NCBI RefSeq assembly: GCF_036416795.1
Contig: NZ_CP143867.1
Coordinates: 744,001 to 808,000 of the forward strand
Direction: 5' to 3'
From: Bacteroides sp. MSB163
GTDB lineage: Bacteria > Bacteroidota > Bacteroidia > Bacteroidales > Bacteroidaceae
DNA: 64,000 nucleotides
Shown here: one piece after another, positions 26,167 through 35,293 of the stretch
How the letters are laid out: each line of letters starts with the position of its first letter
Numbering within the stretch: the stretch's first letter is position 1
Notes under the pieces: generated by a model
Told to the model about the DNA's origin: nothing
Databases searched by the model: none
The model's input: only the letters and a program-made list of their open reading frames with translations
Translations under genes and position numbers: made by a program

Positions 26167-27465
26167 ATGGATATCACCACCCTTTACAAAATATATCTGG
26201 AATGTACCTGTGTGACAACCGACAGCCGCAACTGCCCTGAAGGTTCTCTATTCATTGCCCTGAAAGGCGATAGTTTCAACGGGAATGCCTTCGCCGCCAA
26301 AGCATTGGAATCTGGAAGTGCATACGCAGTAGTAGACGAAGCCGAACACGCCCCGGCAGGCGATTCACATTATATATTAGTAGACAATTGCCTGCATACG
26401 CTGCAACAACTTGCCAATTACCATCGCCGCCAACTGGGCACGCGCCTCATCGGCATCACGGGCACCAATGGGAAAACCACCACCAAAGAATTAATGGCTG
26501 CCGTCCTGTTGCAGAAATATAATATACTTTATACACTGGGGAACTTGAATAACCACATCGGCGTCCCCCTCACTTTGCTACGCCTGAAACCGGAACATGA
26601 ACTCGGCATCATAGAAATGGGTGCCAGCCATCCGGGAGATATCAAAGAATTAGTAGATATAGCCGAACCGGATTATGGCATCATCACCAATGTAGGTAAG
26701 GCGCATCTGGAAGGTTTCGGTTCTTTTGAAGGAGTTATCAAGACCAAAGGCGAACTGTACGATTACCTCCGCGAGCGGGAAAACCCTACAGTCTTCATTC
26801 ATCACGACAACGCTTTTCTGAAAAAGATTGCCGGAGGATTAAACCTGATTTCTTATGGAAGCGAAGACGGACTATACATCAGCGGACACGTGACCGGCAA
26901 TTCCCCTTATCTCGCTTTTGAATGGAAAGCAGGCAAAGACGGTGAACGCCATGAAGTGAAGACGCAACTGATTGGTGAATATAACTTCCCGAATGCGTTG
27001 GCTGCTATCACCATCGGTCGTTTCTTTGATGTGGAACCAGAAAAAATAGATATTGCTTTAGCCGAATATGCTCCACAGAATAATCGTTCGCAGTTGAAAC
27101 AAACCGCAGACAATACGCTGATTATTGATGCATACAACGCTAACCCCACCAGCATGCAGGCTTCCATCAGCAACTTCCATAACATGAAAGTTGAAAATAA
27201 AATGCTGATATTGGGGGATATGAGGGAATTGGGAAAGAATGGTCCGGAAGAACATCAGAAAATTGCAGACTTCCTGACAGAATGTGGTTTCAAGAATGTA
27301 ATGCTGGTAGGAGAGCAGTTCGCTGCCGCAAAGCATAACTTTCCGACCTATCCGGATGCCCCGGCGGTCATCGAAGCTTTACAGAAAAGTAAGCCTCATG
27401 GAAAAACAATCCTTATCAAAGGATCGAACGGAATTAAACTGAGTACGGTGATTGATTATTTATAG
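26167..27465 (+). CDS. murF: UDP-N-acetylmuramoyl-tripeptide--D-alanyl-D-alanine ligase
   Basis: A 432-residue Mur ligase that adds D-Ala-D-Ala to the UDP-MurNAc-tripeptide in the cytoplasm. The N-terminal substrate domain has 'VTTDSRNCPEGSLFIALKGD', the ATP-binding loop is 'GITGTNGKTTTKEL' (about 95-108), and later motifs include 'TNVGKAHLEGFGS', 'DAYNANPTSM' and 'ILGDMRELG'. Length is normal. It is separate from a dcw cluster here, standing alone between the kinase and a convergent VanZ-like gene. Confidence 0.95.
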   Translation: MDITTLYKIYLECTCVTTDSRNCPEGSLFIALKGDSFNGNAFAAKALESGSAYAVVDEAEHAPAGDSHYILVDNCLHTLQQLANYHRRQLGTRLIGITGTNGKTTTKELMAAVLLQKYNILYTLGNLNNHIGVPLTLLRLKPEHELGIIEMGASHPGDIKELVDIAEPDYGIITNVGKAHLEGFGSFEGVIKTKGELYDYLRERENPTVFIHHDNAFLKKIAGGLNLISYGSEDGLYISGHVTGNSPYLAFEWKAGKDGERHEVKTQLIGEYNFPNALAAITIGRFFDVEPEKIDIALAEYAPQNNRSQLKQTADNTLIIDAYNANPTSMQASISNFHNMKVENKMLILGDMRELGKNGPEEHQKIADFLTECGFKNVMLVGEQFAAAKHNFPTYPDAPAVIEALQKSKPHGKTILIKGSNGIKLSTVIDYL

Positions 27466-27474
27466 TCAATCACC
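27447..27474. terminator. Possible bidirectional hairpin between murF and the VanZ-like gene
   Basis: GGTGATTGA (27447-27455) pairs with TCAATCACC (27466-27474) around a 10-nt loop that contains the murF stop codon. There are no long T tracts, so strength is uncertain. Confidence 0.4.
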
Positions 27475-27475
27475 A

Positions 27476-27868
27476 TTACTGTTTCTTTGCCATTCGCGGA
27501 CGTAATACAAAATATCCTATCAGCGAGGCAATCAGCGCTCCTGTTGTATTTGCAGCAAAGTCCAGCCAATCGCCTCCACGATAAGTAGTGCAGTATTCCT
27601 GCAACAATTCTACCATTCCACTAAATAATACCGGACAGACAAACGCTCCTACCCACGCATGCCACAATGGAGAATCTCCTTTTTGATGCGCCCGCAGGAA
27701 TTCCAGCCACAACATACCGGACATCCCTAAATACATACAAACATGTACGATTTTATCAATATTAGGAATATTGCTCAAATCGGTGGTAGGCGGTTTAAAG
27801 AACGACAAATAGATTACCGTCAGTATAATCAGTAATGATACCGGATATTTCTTAATATAGTATAGCAT
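27476..27868 (-). CDS. VanZ-like membrane protein
   Basis: A 130-residue protein with about four hydrophobic helices. It has VanZ-family landmarks 'NIDKIVHVCMYLGMSGMLW' and 'EYCTTYRGGDWLDFAANTTGA'. VanZ in enterococci gives low-level teicoplanin resistance, but the many small homologues in other phyla have no assigned function. Single gene; its promoter (TACTTTTG, 27902-27895) is interlaced with that of the divergent symporter. Confidence 0.85.
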   Translation of the reverse strand: MLYYIKKYPVSLLIILTVIYLSFFKPPTTDLSNIPNIDKIVHVCMYLGMSGMLWLEFLRAHQKGDSPLWHAWVGAFVCPVLFSGMVELLQEYCTTYRGGDWLDFAANTTGALIASLIGYFVLRPRMAKKQ

Positions 27869-27886
27869 ATCTCAATTTATGAACGA

Positions 27887-27922
27887 TTTGCGCGCAAAAG
27901 TACAGAACATTTTCTATATTTG
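27887..27922 (+). promoter_or_regulatory. Promoter elements before the sodium symporter gene
   Basis: TTTG (27887-27890) and TATATTTG (27915-27922, exact TAnnTTTG) are 24 nt apart, slightly wider than the 19-21 norm. The -7 element lies 50 nt before ATG 27973. Confidence 0.55.
27895..27902 (-). promoter_or_regulatory. -7 element before the VanZ-like gene
   Basis: The minus strand reads TACTTTTG, identical to the element before pta, 26 nt from the start codon. It lies between the two elements of the divergent symporter promoter, so the promoters may interfere. Confidence 0.5.
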
Positions 27923-27972
27923 CATGTTCTAGTAGAGAATAATAACGAAATGAAAGAAAAATCTACTTTTTT

Positions 27973-29343
27973 ATGACTAAAAATGACAGAGCCAATTTTG
28001 GAAGCAAATTAGGTGTCATACTTGCTTCGGCAGGTTCCGCGGTCGGTCTGGGTAACATCTGGCGATTTCCCTATGAGACAGGTAATCACGGCGGTGCTGC
28101 GTTTATTCTCATCTACTTAGCATGTGTACTTATATTGGGAATTCCTATCATGGTATCCGAATTTCTCATCGGACGTCATTCACGCGCCAACACCGCCGGT
28201 GCTTATCAAAAACTGGCACCGGGTACACACTGGCGTTGGGTAGGTCGTATGGGAGTACTGGCAGGTTTTCTAATCTTGAGCTACTATTCCGTAGTGGCTG
28301 GCTGGACACTGGAATTCATCGGTGAAGCTGTTACCGATAACTTTGCCGGAAAAACGGCAGCCGATTATATTAATACGTTTAATTCCTTCTCTTCTAATCC
28401 TTGGCGTCCCGTTATCTGGCTGTTACTCTTTCTTCTTGCCACCCACTTCATCATCGTGAAAGGGGTGGAAAAAGGTATTGAAAAGTCTGCCAAAATTATG
28501 ATGCCGATGTTATTTATTCTCTTAATCATACTGGCAGGCTGTTCCATTGCATTACCAGGCTCCGGTGCCGGTCTGGAATTTCTTCTAAAACCGGAATGGG
28601 ATAAGGTAACTACCAACGTATTCCTGAGTGCCATGGGACAGGCCTTCTTCTCCCTGAGTCTGGGAATGGGATGCCTTTGCACCTATGCATCGTATTTCAA
28701 AAAAGACACGAATCTGACGAAAACTGCTTTCAGCGTCAGTATTATCGATACATTCGTCGCCATATTGGCAGGACTTATCATCTTTCCTGCTGCATTCTCG
28801 GTGGGTATTCAGCCGGATGCCGGTCCGAGTCTTATCTTCATTACACTACCCAATGTATTCCAACAGGCATTTAGCGGAGTACCTTTTTTAGCTTATATAT
28901 TTTCAGTCATGTTTTATATTCTTCTGGCAGTTGCAGCACTGACTTCCACCATCTCTATGCACGAAGTGGTGACGGCTTATCTACACGAGGAATTCCACTT
29001 GAGCCGGAAACGCGCGGCAAGCTTCGTTACGGGCGGTTGTATGTTTTTGGGAACCTTATGTTCTCTTTCATTGGGAGTAGGTAAAGGATATACTCTGTTC
29101 GGCTTGAATTTATTCGACCTGTTCGACTTTGTCACAGCTAAGATCATGTTGCCGTTAGGTGGTCTGTGCATTTCTATCTTTACCGGTTGGTATCTGAATA
29201 AAAAGATTGTCTGGGAAGAAGTCAGCAACAACGGAACACTGAAAGTAACGTTCTACAAATTGCTGATTTTCATATTGAAGTTTATAGCTCCGATAGCAAT
29301 TTCACTCATCTTTATTAAGGAATTGGGATTCTTGAAATTGTAG
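27973..29343 (+). CDS. Sodium-dependent transporter of the SNF (NSS) family
   Basis: A 456-residue inner-membrane transporter with about 11-12 helices. It has the neurotransmitter:sodium symporter signature 'GLGNIWRFPYETGNHGGAAF' in the first unwound helix and 'IPIMVSEFLIGRHSR'. Bacterial members (LeuT, MhsT, TnaT) take up amino acids with sodium; the actual substrate cannot be predicted. The HhH gene starts 3 nt after its stop, so the two are co-transcribed. Confidence 0.93.
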   Translation: MTKNDRANFGSKLGVILASAGSAVGLGNIWRFPYETGNHGGAAFILIYLACVLILGIPIMVSEFLIGRHSRANTAGAYQKLAPGTHWRWVGRMGVLAGFLILSYYSVVAGWTLEFIGEAVTDNFAGKTAADYINTFNSFSSNPWRPVIWLLLFLLATHFIIVKGVEKGIEKSAKIMMPMLFILLIILAGCSIALPGSGAGLEFLLKPEWDKVTTNVFLSAMGQAFFSLSLGMGCLCTYASYFKKDTNLTKTAFSVSIIDTFVAILAGLIIFPAAFSVGIQPDAGPSLIFITLPNVFQQAFSGVPFLAYIFSVMFYILLAVAALTSTISMHEVVTAYLHEEFHLSRKRAASFVTGGCMFLGTLCSLSLGVGKGYTLFGLNLFDLFDFVTAKIMLPLGGLCISIFTGWYLNKKIVWEEVSNNGTLKVTFYKLLIFILKFIAPIAISLIFIKELGFLKL

Positions 29344-29346
29344 GAG

Positions 29347-30282
29347 ATGCAGAATCTATTTAAAGATTTCTTTTACTTTACCCGGGGAGAAAAGCGGGGT
29401 ATCCTGATGCTCATAGCGACTATCTGTATCGTCTTTCTCGCCGGGTATCTTATATCCGCCTGGCAACGAAGAAATCAAATCTCCCCGAATGACAGGGCTA
29501 TACAAGCTACCGCCCAACAGGAATATGAAGAATTCATAGCCTCACTGGAAGAAAAAGAGCAATCCGATGAAAAACAATATACGAGTTATAAGCAAAAGAA
29601 AGAAGAAAGCATTCCCATCATCCTGGCTTCTTTCAATCCCAATACAGCTGACTCCATAACATTCCGACACTTAGGACTACCAGCATGGATGACAAAGAAT
29701 ATCCTGCACTATCGGGCAAAGGGTGGCAAATTCCGTAAAACGGAAGATTTTAAAAAGATATATGGAATGACAGAAGATCAATACTCTGTTCTGTCACCTT
29801 ACATACATATCCCACCGGAAGACACAGTACGTCATACACCACAACTGTATATTACAGAAACTGTACCAGTGGAAAATATAAAATATAAAACCGGCACTAT
29901 TCTTGATCTTAATCGCGCTGACACAACCGAATTAAAAAAGATTCCGGGTATCGGAAGCGGTATTGCCCGCCTGATTGTGGGTTATCGGCAACGCCTTGGC
30001 GGATTCTACCAAATAGAACAATTAAAGGATATCAATCTGGATACTCGGCAACTGCAAGCATGGTTCAGTATCGACCCGACGAATGTTCACCGCATTAACC
30101 TGAACCGCACCGGTGTAGACAGATTGCGCTCCCACCCTTACATCAACTTCTATCAGGCTAAAGCTATTGTAGAATATCGTAAGAAAAAAGGCTCGCTAAC
30201 AAGCCTTAAACCTTTCTCCCTTTACGAGGAATTTACAAAAGCTGATTTGGACAGAATCAGCCACTATATCTGCTTTGAATAA
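29347..30282 (+). CDS. Membrane-anchored helix-hairpin-helix protein (ComEA-like repeats)
   Basis: A 311-residue protein with an N-terminal transmembrane helix (about 18-37) followed by a charged linker and three HhH modules. Module 1 covers 'FNPNTADSITFRHLGLPAWM', module 2 'LDLNRADTTELKKIPGIGSG' and module 3 'INLNRTGVDRLRSHPYINFY'. ComEA-type HhH domains bind double-stranded DNA; exported versions act in DNA uptake. The repeats could face the periplasm or the cytoplasm. Linkage to the sodium symporter is tight (3 nt), with no obvious functional connection. Confidence 0.85.
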   Translation: MQNLFKDFFYFTRGEKRGILMLIATICIVFLAGYLISAWQRRNQISPNDRAIQATAQQEYEEFIASLEEKEQSDEKQYTSYKQKKEESIPIILASFNPNTADSITFRHLGLPAWMTKNILHYRAKGGKFRKTEDFKKIYGMTEDQYSVLSPYIHIPPEDTVRHTPQLYITETVPVENIKYKTGTILDLNRADTTELKKIPGIGSGIARLIVGYRQRLGGFYQIEQLKDINLDTRQLQAWFSIDPTNVHRINLNRTGVDRLRSHPYINFYQAKAIVEYRKKKGSLTSLKPFSLYEEFTKADLDRISHYICFE

Positions 30283-30399
30283 ATAAAATATTTCCCCTCT
30301 GATGCAACTTTAATCTCCGTTTCTTCGTCTAACCAATAGAAAACAACCTGAAACAGGACAGGCCATTCTGGAATTAGGAATTAAAATAAAAAAATCACA

Positions 30400-32724
30400 A
30401 TGAAAAGATTATTAATAGCCATACTGATGGTCAGTATGGTACAGGGAGTATTTGCTCAAAAAATAGAGATAAAAGGTACTGTACGCAATGCAACAGACAA
30501 TGAAGCCACAGAATTTGTAAACGTCGTGCTGCAAACAACCGACTCCGTCTTTGTAAATGGCGTGTCTACCAACAATCACGGAAGTTTCATTTTCAATAAA
30601 GTAGAAGCTGGCAATTACCGATTGGTTCTTTCCAGTGTTGGATACAACACACAATACATCACATTGAACGGAGTAAAACGTAACACAGATCTGGGAGATA
30701 TTCTTCTGGAAGATGCCTCAGTAGCCCTGGAGGGTGTAACCATCAATGGTTCCAGTCAAATCAGCCGTCCCGACCGGAAACTGGTATTCCCTTCCGAACG
30801 CCAGATGAAAGTCTCCACCAATGGAGTCAATCTGTTACAAGAACTGATGCTCCCACGTATCCAAGTCAATCCGATGAATAATGAGATCGGAATATCCGGT
30901 GGAGGTGAATTGCAAATACGTATCAACGGAGCCAAGGCAGATATCAATGAGATAAAAGCTCTGCGCCCCGCCGATATCATCCGTATAGAATATCATGACA
31001 ATCCCGGATTACGTTATGGCAATGCGGAAATCGTACTCGATTACATCGTTCGCCGCCCCGATACGGGAGGAAGCTTCGGCACCGATCTCAGTCAAGGTGT
31101 CAATGCAATGTGGGGAAACTACAACGTATTCGGTAAAGTCAATCATAAAAAATCAGAGTTCGGTCTTTCTTACTACATGGGGCCTCGCGATTTCTACGGT
31201 ATGTACCGGGATAATGAAGAAACATTCCGCTTAGCAGATGGAAATACCATTCAACGTGTGGAAAAGGGAGAGCCCAGCCATGCCATGTTATTCATGCAAA
31301 ATCTGAATGTCAGTTACAGTCTTCAGGCATCCAAAAATTCTCTCTTCAGTGCCACCTTCCGCCTGCGTGGAAATAATCAGCCCAATTGGGATTACCAGGG
31401 AGTGCTCTATAATGTGAATGATGAGACAGATATGGTAAATATGATAGACCGCACCAAGAATAGCTGGACTCGTCCCTCTTTAGACCTCTACTATCAGCAA
31501 AACCTGAAAAACAAACAGACGTTGGTATTCAATCTGGTAGGAACTTACAACCGGGAGAAGTCGCACCGTATCTATCAGGAAAGCCTGCACAACGAAATGC
31601 TGACTGATATCAACAACGATGTATCGGGTGACAAATACTCCTTAATCGGAGAAGCCATTTACGAAAAGCAATTTTCAAAAGGCAATGCGTAGAGTTTTGG
31701 CTTACAGCACACCCAGTCCTATTCCAACAACGAATACAGAAACGGACATAATTATGATACACGGATGAACCAGGGAAACAGCTACATATTCAGTGAATAC
31801 CGCGGAAAGATTCATAAACTGGATTATAGGTTAGGAGTCAGCCTGACACGTTTCTACTACAACCAAAGTGGTAATGACAAACCTTCTGAAAAGTACAATG
31901 TGAATCCGAAAGCTACATTACATTATACCTTCTCGGAGAATTCATATCTCCGCTGGAAAGCTGAAGTTTTTAACGCCACTCCTTCATTGAGTGACCTAAG
32001 CGCCATAGAACAAACGGTAGACTCTTTCCAAATACGTCGTGGCAACCCAAATCTGAACTCGTATATGTGCTATCGCACGGAGCTGACCTATGAATGGAAG
32101 AAAGGCATTTTCTACAGTAACTTGTGGGGAGCGTATGATTACCGCCCCAATGCCATTATGGATGAGAAACGGCAGGAAGGCAATAAAATTGTACAGACAT
32201 GGGACAATCAGAAAGACTGGCAGAAACTGTCCGGACGACTGATGCTCCGGGTAGGTCCGATATGGGACATGTTGCAACTCTCTTTTACCGGTGGAGTGAA
32301 TCATTATATGAGTAACGGAAACAATTACTCCCACACTTATACCAACTGGTATTACGAAGGACAGGCTTCTTTCAACTACAAGCGTTTCTCCCTGTTCTGG
32401 CAGATTAATACCAACTGGAATAACTTTTGGGGAGAAACCTTGTCGGGTGGAGAGAATATTCAGATATTAGGATTGTATTATAAATATAAAGATCTCCGCT
32501 TAGGAGTTGGAGCTTTCAACCCATTCTCAGACAACTATAAGGTACAGAATGAGAATTGGAACCAGTTCGCCTACTACAAAACTAAAAGCTATATAAAGGA
32601 AAGTGCACAGATGCTTCTTGTCAATCTGTCCTACAACTTCTCTTTCGGACGCAAATTCAAGGGAATACAGAGGAAAGTGAACAATAGCGACAATAACTCG
32701 GGAGTAATGAGTACGGGGAAATAA
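30400..32724 (+). pseudogene. Outer-membrane beta-barrel receptor-like gene with an in-frame TAG
   Basis: The reading frame codes for a signal peptide ('VFAQK'), a carboxypeptidase-regulatory-like domain (about 25-110), a plug-like region and a long beta-barrel of the TonB-dependent-receptor-like type (outer membrane beta-barrel family). It is broken by TAG at 31690-31692, about residue 431 of a 774-codon frame, and continues in the same frame without any other lesion to 32724. The sequence on both sides is conserved barrel, so this looks like a recent single nonsense change. An error in the sequence or a polymorphism is also possible. A strong terminator follows at 32771-32822. There is no SusD partner. 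Confidence 0.82.
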
Positions 32725-32770
32725 CAGATATTGTAAACAACCATCATAAGAAAGCTTTTCGAACAAAAAT

Positions 32771-32822
32771 TATGTGGTTTACATGGATTAATAAAAAAAA
32801 TCCATGTAAACCACATATTTTT
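32771..32822 (+). terminator. Strong terminator after the barrel pseudogene
   Basis: A perfect 19-bp stem: arms 32771-32789 (starting TATGTGGTTTACATGG) and 32799-32817, a 9-nt A-rich loop, then five T (32818-32822). It separates the barrel gene from the glycan locus. Confidence 0.92.
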
Positions 32823-32877
32823 CTATATTAATTCAGCCTTTTAAGAGAGATTTCATATGTTTTTAAGCCTCCAAATC

Positions 32878-32885
32878 TACATTTG
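32878..32885 (+). promoter_or_regulatory. -7 element before the GH92 gene
   Basis: TACATTTG matches TAnnTTTG, 20 nt before ATG 32906, so the leader would be very short. No clear -33 element. Confidence 0.55.
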
Positions 32886-32905
32886 TCGAAAATAATCGTA
32901 TACTT

Positions 32906-35185
32906 ATGAAAATAAAAAATTATTTCTACATCCTTTGTTTACCGCTTTTGCTAATATATTCTTGTAAGCAGGTAAGCTCCGTATCTGAAAAAACTCCGGT
33001 TGATTACGTTAACCCATACATGGGAAACATTAGTCATTTATTAGTCCCAACGTATCCAACCATACAATTACCCAACAGTATGCTACGTGTATATCCTGAA
33101 CGCGCAGACTTCACTTCCGTAAAGATGAAAGGACTACCTATCATGATGACTAGCCATAGAGGTAAATCAGCATTTAATTTGAGTGCAGTACAAACAGAAA
33201 CCAATGATTCCATACCCCAAGTGATGTATTATGAATACGACAATGAGGTTATTAAACCTTATCTATATCAAACTCACCTTTTAAATGAAGAAATAGATGT
33301 CAAATTTGCTCCTTCTCACCAATCTGGTATATACCAACTAAAATTTGAGAAAAAAGTACCACCTTATATATTATTAAGTTCCAATAATGGGCAGTTAACA
33401 GTAAAAGATAACACTATATCAGGATTCCAGCAGATAAAGAATTCTTCAACAAAGGTCTTTATTCACCTGGAGGTTCAAGAGAATCCAGAAATAGCAGGAG
33501 CTATCATCAAAGGGAAAATGGATTATAAGCAACAGACAGCAGAGGGTTACAATGCAACAGTAGGAATGGCCTTTCCAGAAGACACCAAATACGTATCTAT
33601 CCGCTACGGGATATCTTTTATCAGTACAGAACAAGCAATGAAAAACTTGTATCGAGAAATCAAAAATTATGACCTTAATCAAATTGCCGAATATGGAAAA
33701 AAAATATGGAACGAAAAGTTAGGCAAAATAGAAGTATCAGGGACAAGTGAAGAAACCAAAAATGTATTTTATACATCTCTTTACAGAACCTATGAACGCA
33801 TGGTATGTATTTCAGAAGACAACAAGTACTGGAGTGCTTTTGACAATTCCGTACACAATGATAGTGGTGTACCATTTTATACAGATGATTGGATTTGGGA
33901 TACTTACCGTGCCTGTCACCCTTTGCGGGTATTAATAGAACCCAAAATGGAAACCGATATGATTCGTTCATTCATTCGCATGGCTGAACAAATGGATAAT
34001 TTTTGGATGCCTACTTTCCCCGAAATTACAGGAGACAGCCGAAGAATGAACTCTAATCACGGAGTAGCAACGATTATAGACTCTTATGTAAAAGGTTTAA
34101 GAGACTTCAATATAGAAAAAGCATATTATGCTTGTAAAAATGCAATTACAGAAAAAACACTGGCTCCCTGGTCGGCTCAAAAAGCAGGTAAATTAGACCT
34201 ATTTTATAAAGAAAATGGATACATTCCCGCATTGCGACCGGGAGAAAAAGAAATAGTTCCGGAAGTACACAGCTTCGAAAAAAGACAACCGGTAGCAGTT
34301 ACCTTAGGAACCGTTTATGATGAATGGTGCCTCTCTCAAATTGCTTTTCAATTAAACAAAAAAGAAGACTACAAATACTTTAGCCAACGATCTTTATCTT
34401 ATCATAAACTGTTCAATCCTCAAACTAAATTTTTTCACCCCAAAGACGACAGGGGCAACTTCATTACTCCTTTCAATTACACAACCTCCGGAGGATTAGG
34501 AGCACGTGAAGCATATGGAGAGAACAACGGCTGGGTGTATAGATGGGATGTGCCACATAACATTGCTGATTTAGTCAATTTAATGGGAGGAAAAAATGAA
34601 TTTATAAACGAATTAGACAGTACATTCTCTACTCCGTTAGGCATAAGCAAATATACTTTTTATGCACAGCTACCAGATCACACTGGTAATGTCGGCATGT
34701 ATTCGATGGCAAACGAGCCTAGCCTTCATATCCCATACCTATACAATTATGCAGGCCAACCTTGGAAAACTCAGAAAAGTATAAGAACTTTAATTGATCA
34801 ATGGTTCCGTAACGATCTTATGGGAGTACCTGGCGATGAGGATGGCGGAGGGATGTCTGCTTTTGTAGTATTCTCCACTCTCGGATTCTATCCTGTAACT
34901 CCCGGACTACCGATGTATGTGATTGGAAGTCCTTTCTTTGAAAAGGCAATCATTCATCTTGGCAATGGCAAAACTTTTAAAGTCATCGCAATCAATAACA
35001 GTAAAACAAACAAATACATTCAGTCGGCCAAGCTGAATGGTAAAGTATGGAATAAAAGCTGGATCTCTCACAAAGATGTGGTAAAAGGTGGAATTCTTGA
35101 ATTAACAATGGGCAACAAACCCAATCGAAACTGGGCATCAGCAGATGAAGATATCCCGCCTTCCTTCGAAATGTACCATCCATGA
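32906..35185 (+). CDS. GH92 family alpha-mannosidase, lipoprotein
   Basis: A 759-residue glycoside hydrolase of family 92: calcium-dependent exo-alpha-mannosidases that trim alpha-1,2/1,3/1,4/1,6-linked mannose from N-glycans and yeast mannan. A lipobox ends at Cys20 (IYSC), so it is anchored to a membrane, possibly the cell surface. Family signatures are 'NPYMGNISHLLVPTYPTIQL' near the start, 'WDTYRACHPL', 'NEPSLHIPYLYNYAGQPW' and 'GDEDGGGMSAFVVFSTLGFY'. A terminator follows, so it is transcribed separately from the rest of the locus. Linkage specificity cannot be read from sequence alone. Confidence 0.95.
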   Translation: MKIKNYFYILCLPLLLIYSCKQVSSVSEKTPVDYVNPYMGNISHLLVPTYPTIQLPNSMLRVYPERADFTSVKMKGLPIMMTSHRGKSAFNLSAVQTETNDSIPQVMYYEYDNEVIKPYLYQTHLLNEEIDVKFAPSHQSGIYQLKFEKKVPPYILLSSNNGQLTVKDNTISGFQQIKNSSTKVFIHLEVQENPEIAGAIIKGKMDYKQQTAEGYNATVGMAFPEDTKYVSIRYGISFISTEQAMKNLYREIKNYDLNQIAEYGKKIWNEKLGKIEVSGTSEETKNVFYTSLYRTYERMVCISEDNKYWSAFDNSVHNDSGVPFYTDDWIWDTYRACHPLRVLIEPKMETDMIRSFIRMAEQMDNFWMPTFPEITGDSRRMNSNHGVATIIDSYVKGLRDFNIEKAYYACKNAITEKTLAPWSAQKAGKLDLFYKENGYIPALRPGEKEIVPEVHSFEKRQPVAVTLGTVYDEWCLSQIAFQLNKKEDYKYFSQRSLSYHKLFNPQTKFFHPKDDRGNFITPFNYTTSGGLGAREAYGENNGWVYRWDVPHNIADLVNLMGGKNEFINELDSTFSTPLGISKYTFYAQLPDHTGNVGMYSMANEPSLHIPYLYNYAGQPWKTQKSIRTLIDQWFRNDLMGVPGDEDGGGMSAFVVFSTLGFYPVTPGLPMYVIGSPFFEKAIIHLGNGKTFKVIAINNSKTNKYIQSAKLNGKVWNKSWISHKDVVKGGILELTMGNKPNRNWASADEDIPPSFEMYHP

Positions 35186-35219
35186 AATAGTATTTCAGAC
35201 TTTTCAATATCTTCTCTTT

Positions 35220-35257
35220 AAAAAGAGAGTGAAACCTTTCCCCACTCTCTTTTTTTT
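35220..35257 (+). terminator. Terminator after GH92
   Basis: Arms AAAAAGAGAGTG (35220-35231) and CACTCTCTTTTT (35243-35254) pair perfectly over 12 bp around an 11-nt loop, with T continuing to 35257. Confidence 0.88.
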
Positions 35258-35259
35258 GC

Positions 35260-35267
35260 TATTTTTG
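35260..35267 (+). promoter_or_regulatory. -7 element before the membrane regulator
   Basis: TATTTTTG fits TAnnTTTG, directly after the GH92 terminator and 26 nt before the GTG start at 35294. No -33 TTTG at the right distance. Confidence 0.5.
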
Positions 35268-35293
35268 TTTCCGTTAATCATATTGATATTATC

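Noticed and set aside
30400..32724. TAG recoding or selenocysteine/pyrrolysine-type readthrough
   Set aside because: Other genes in the window end normally at TAG, no recoding machinery is visible, and a single nonsense change explains the break.
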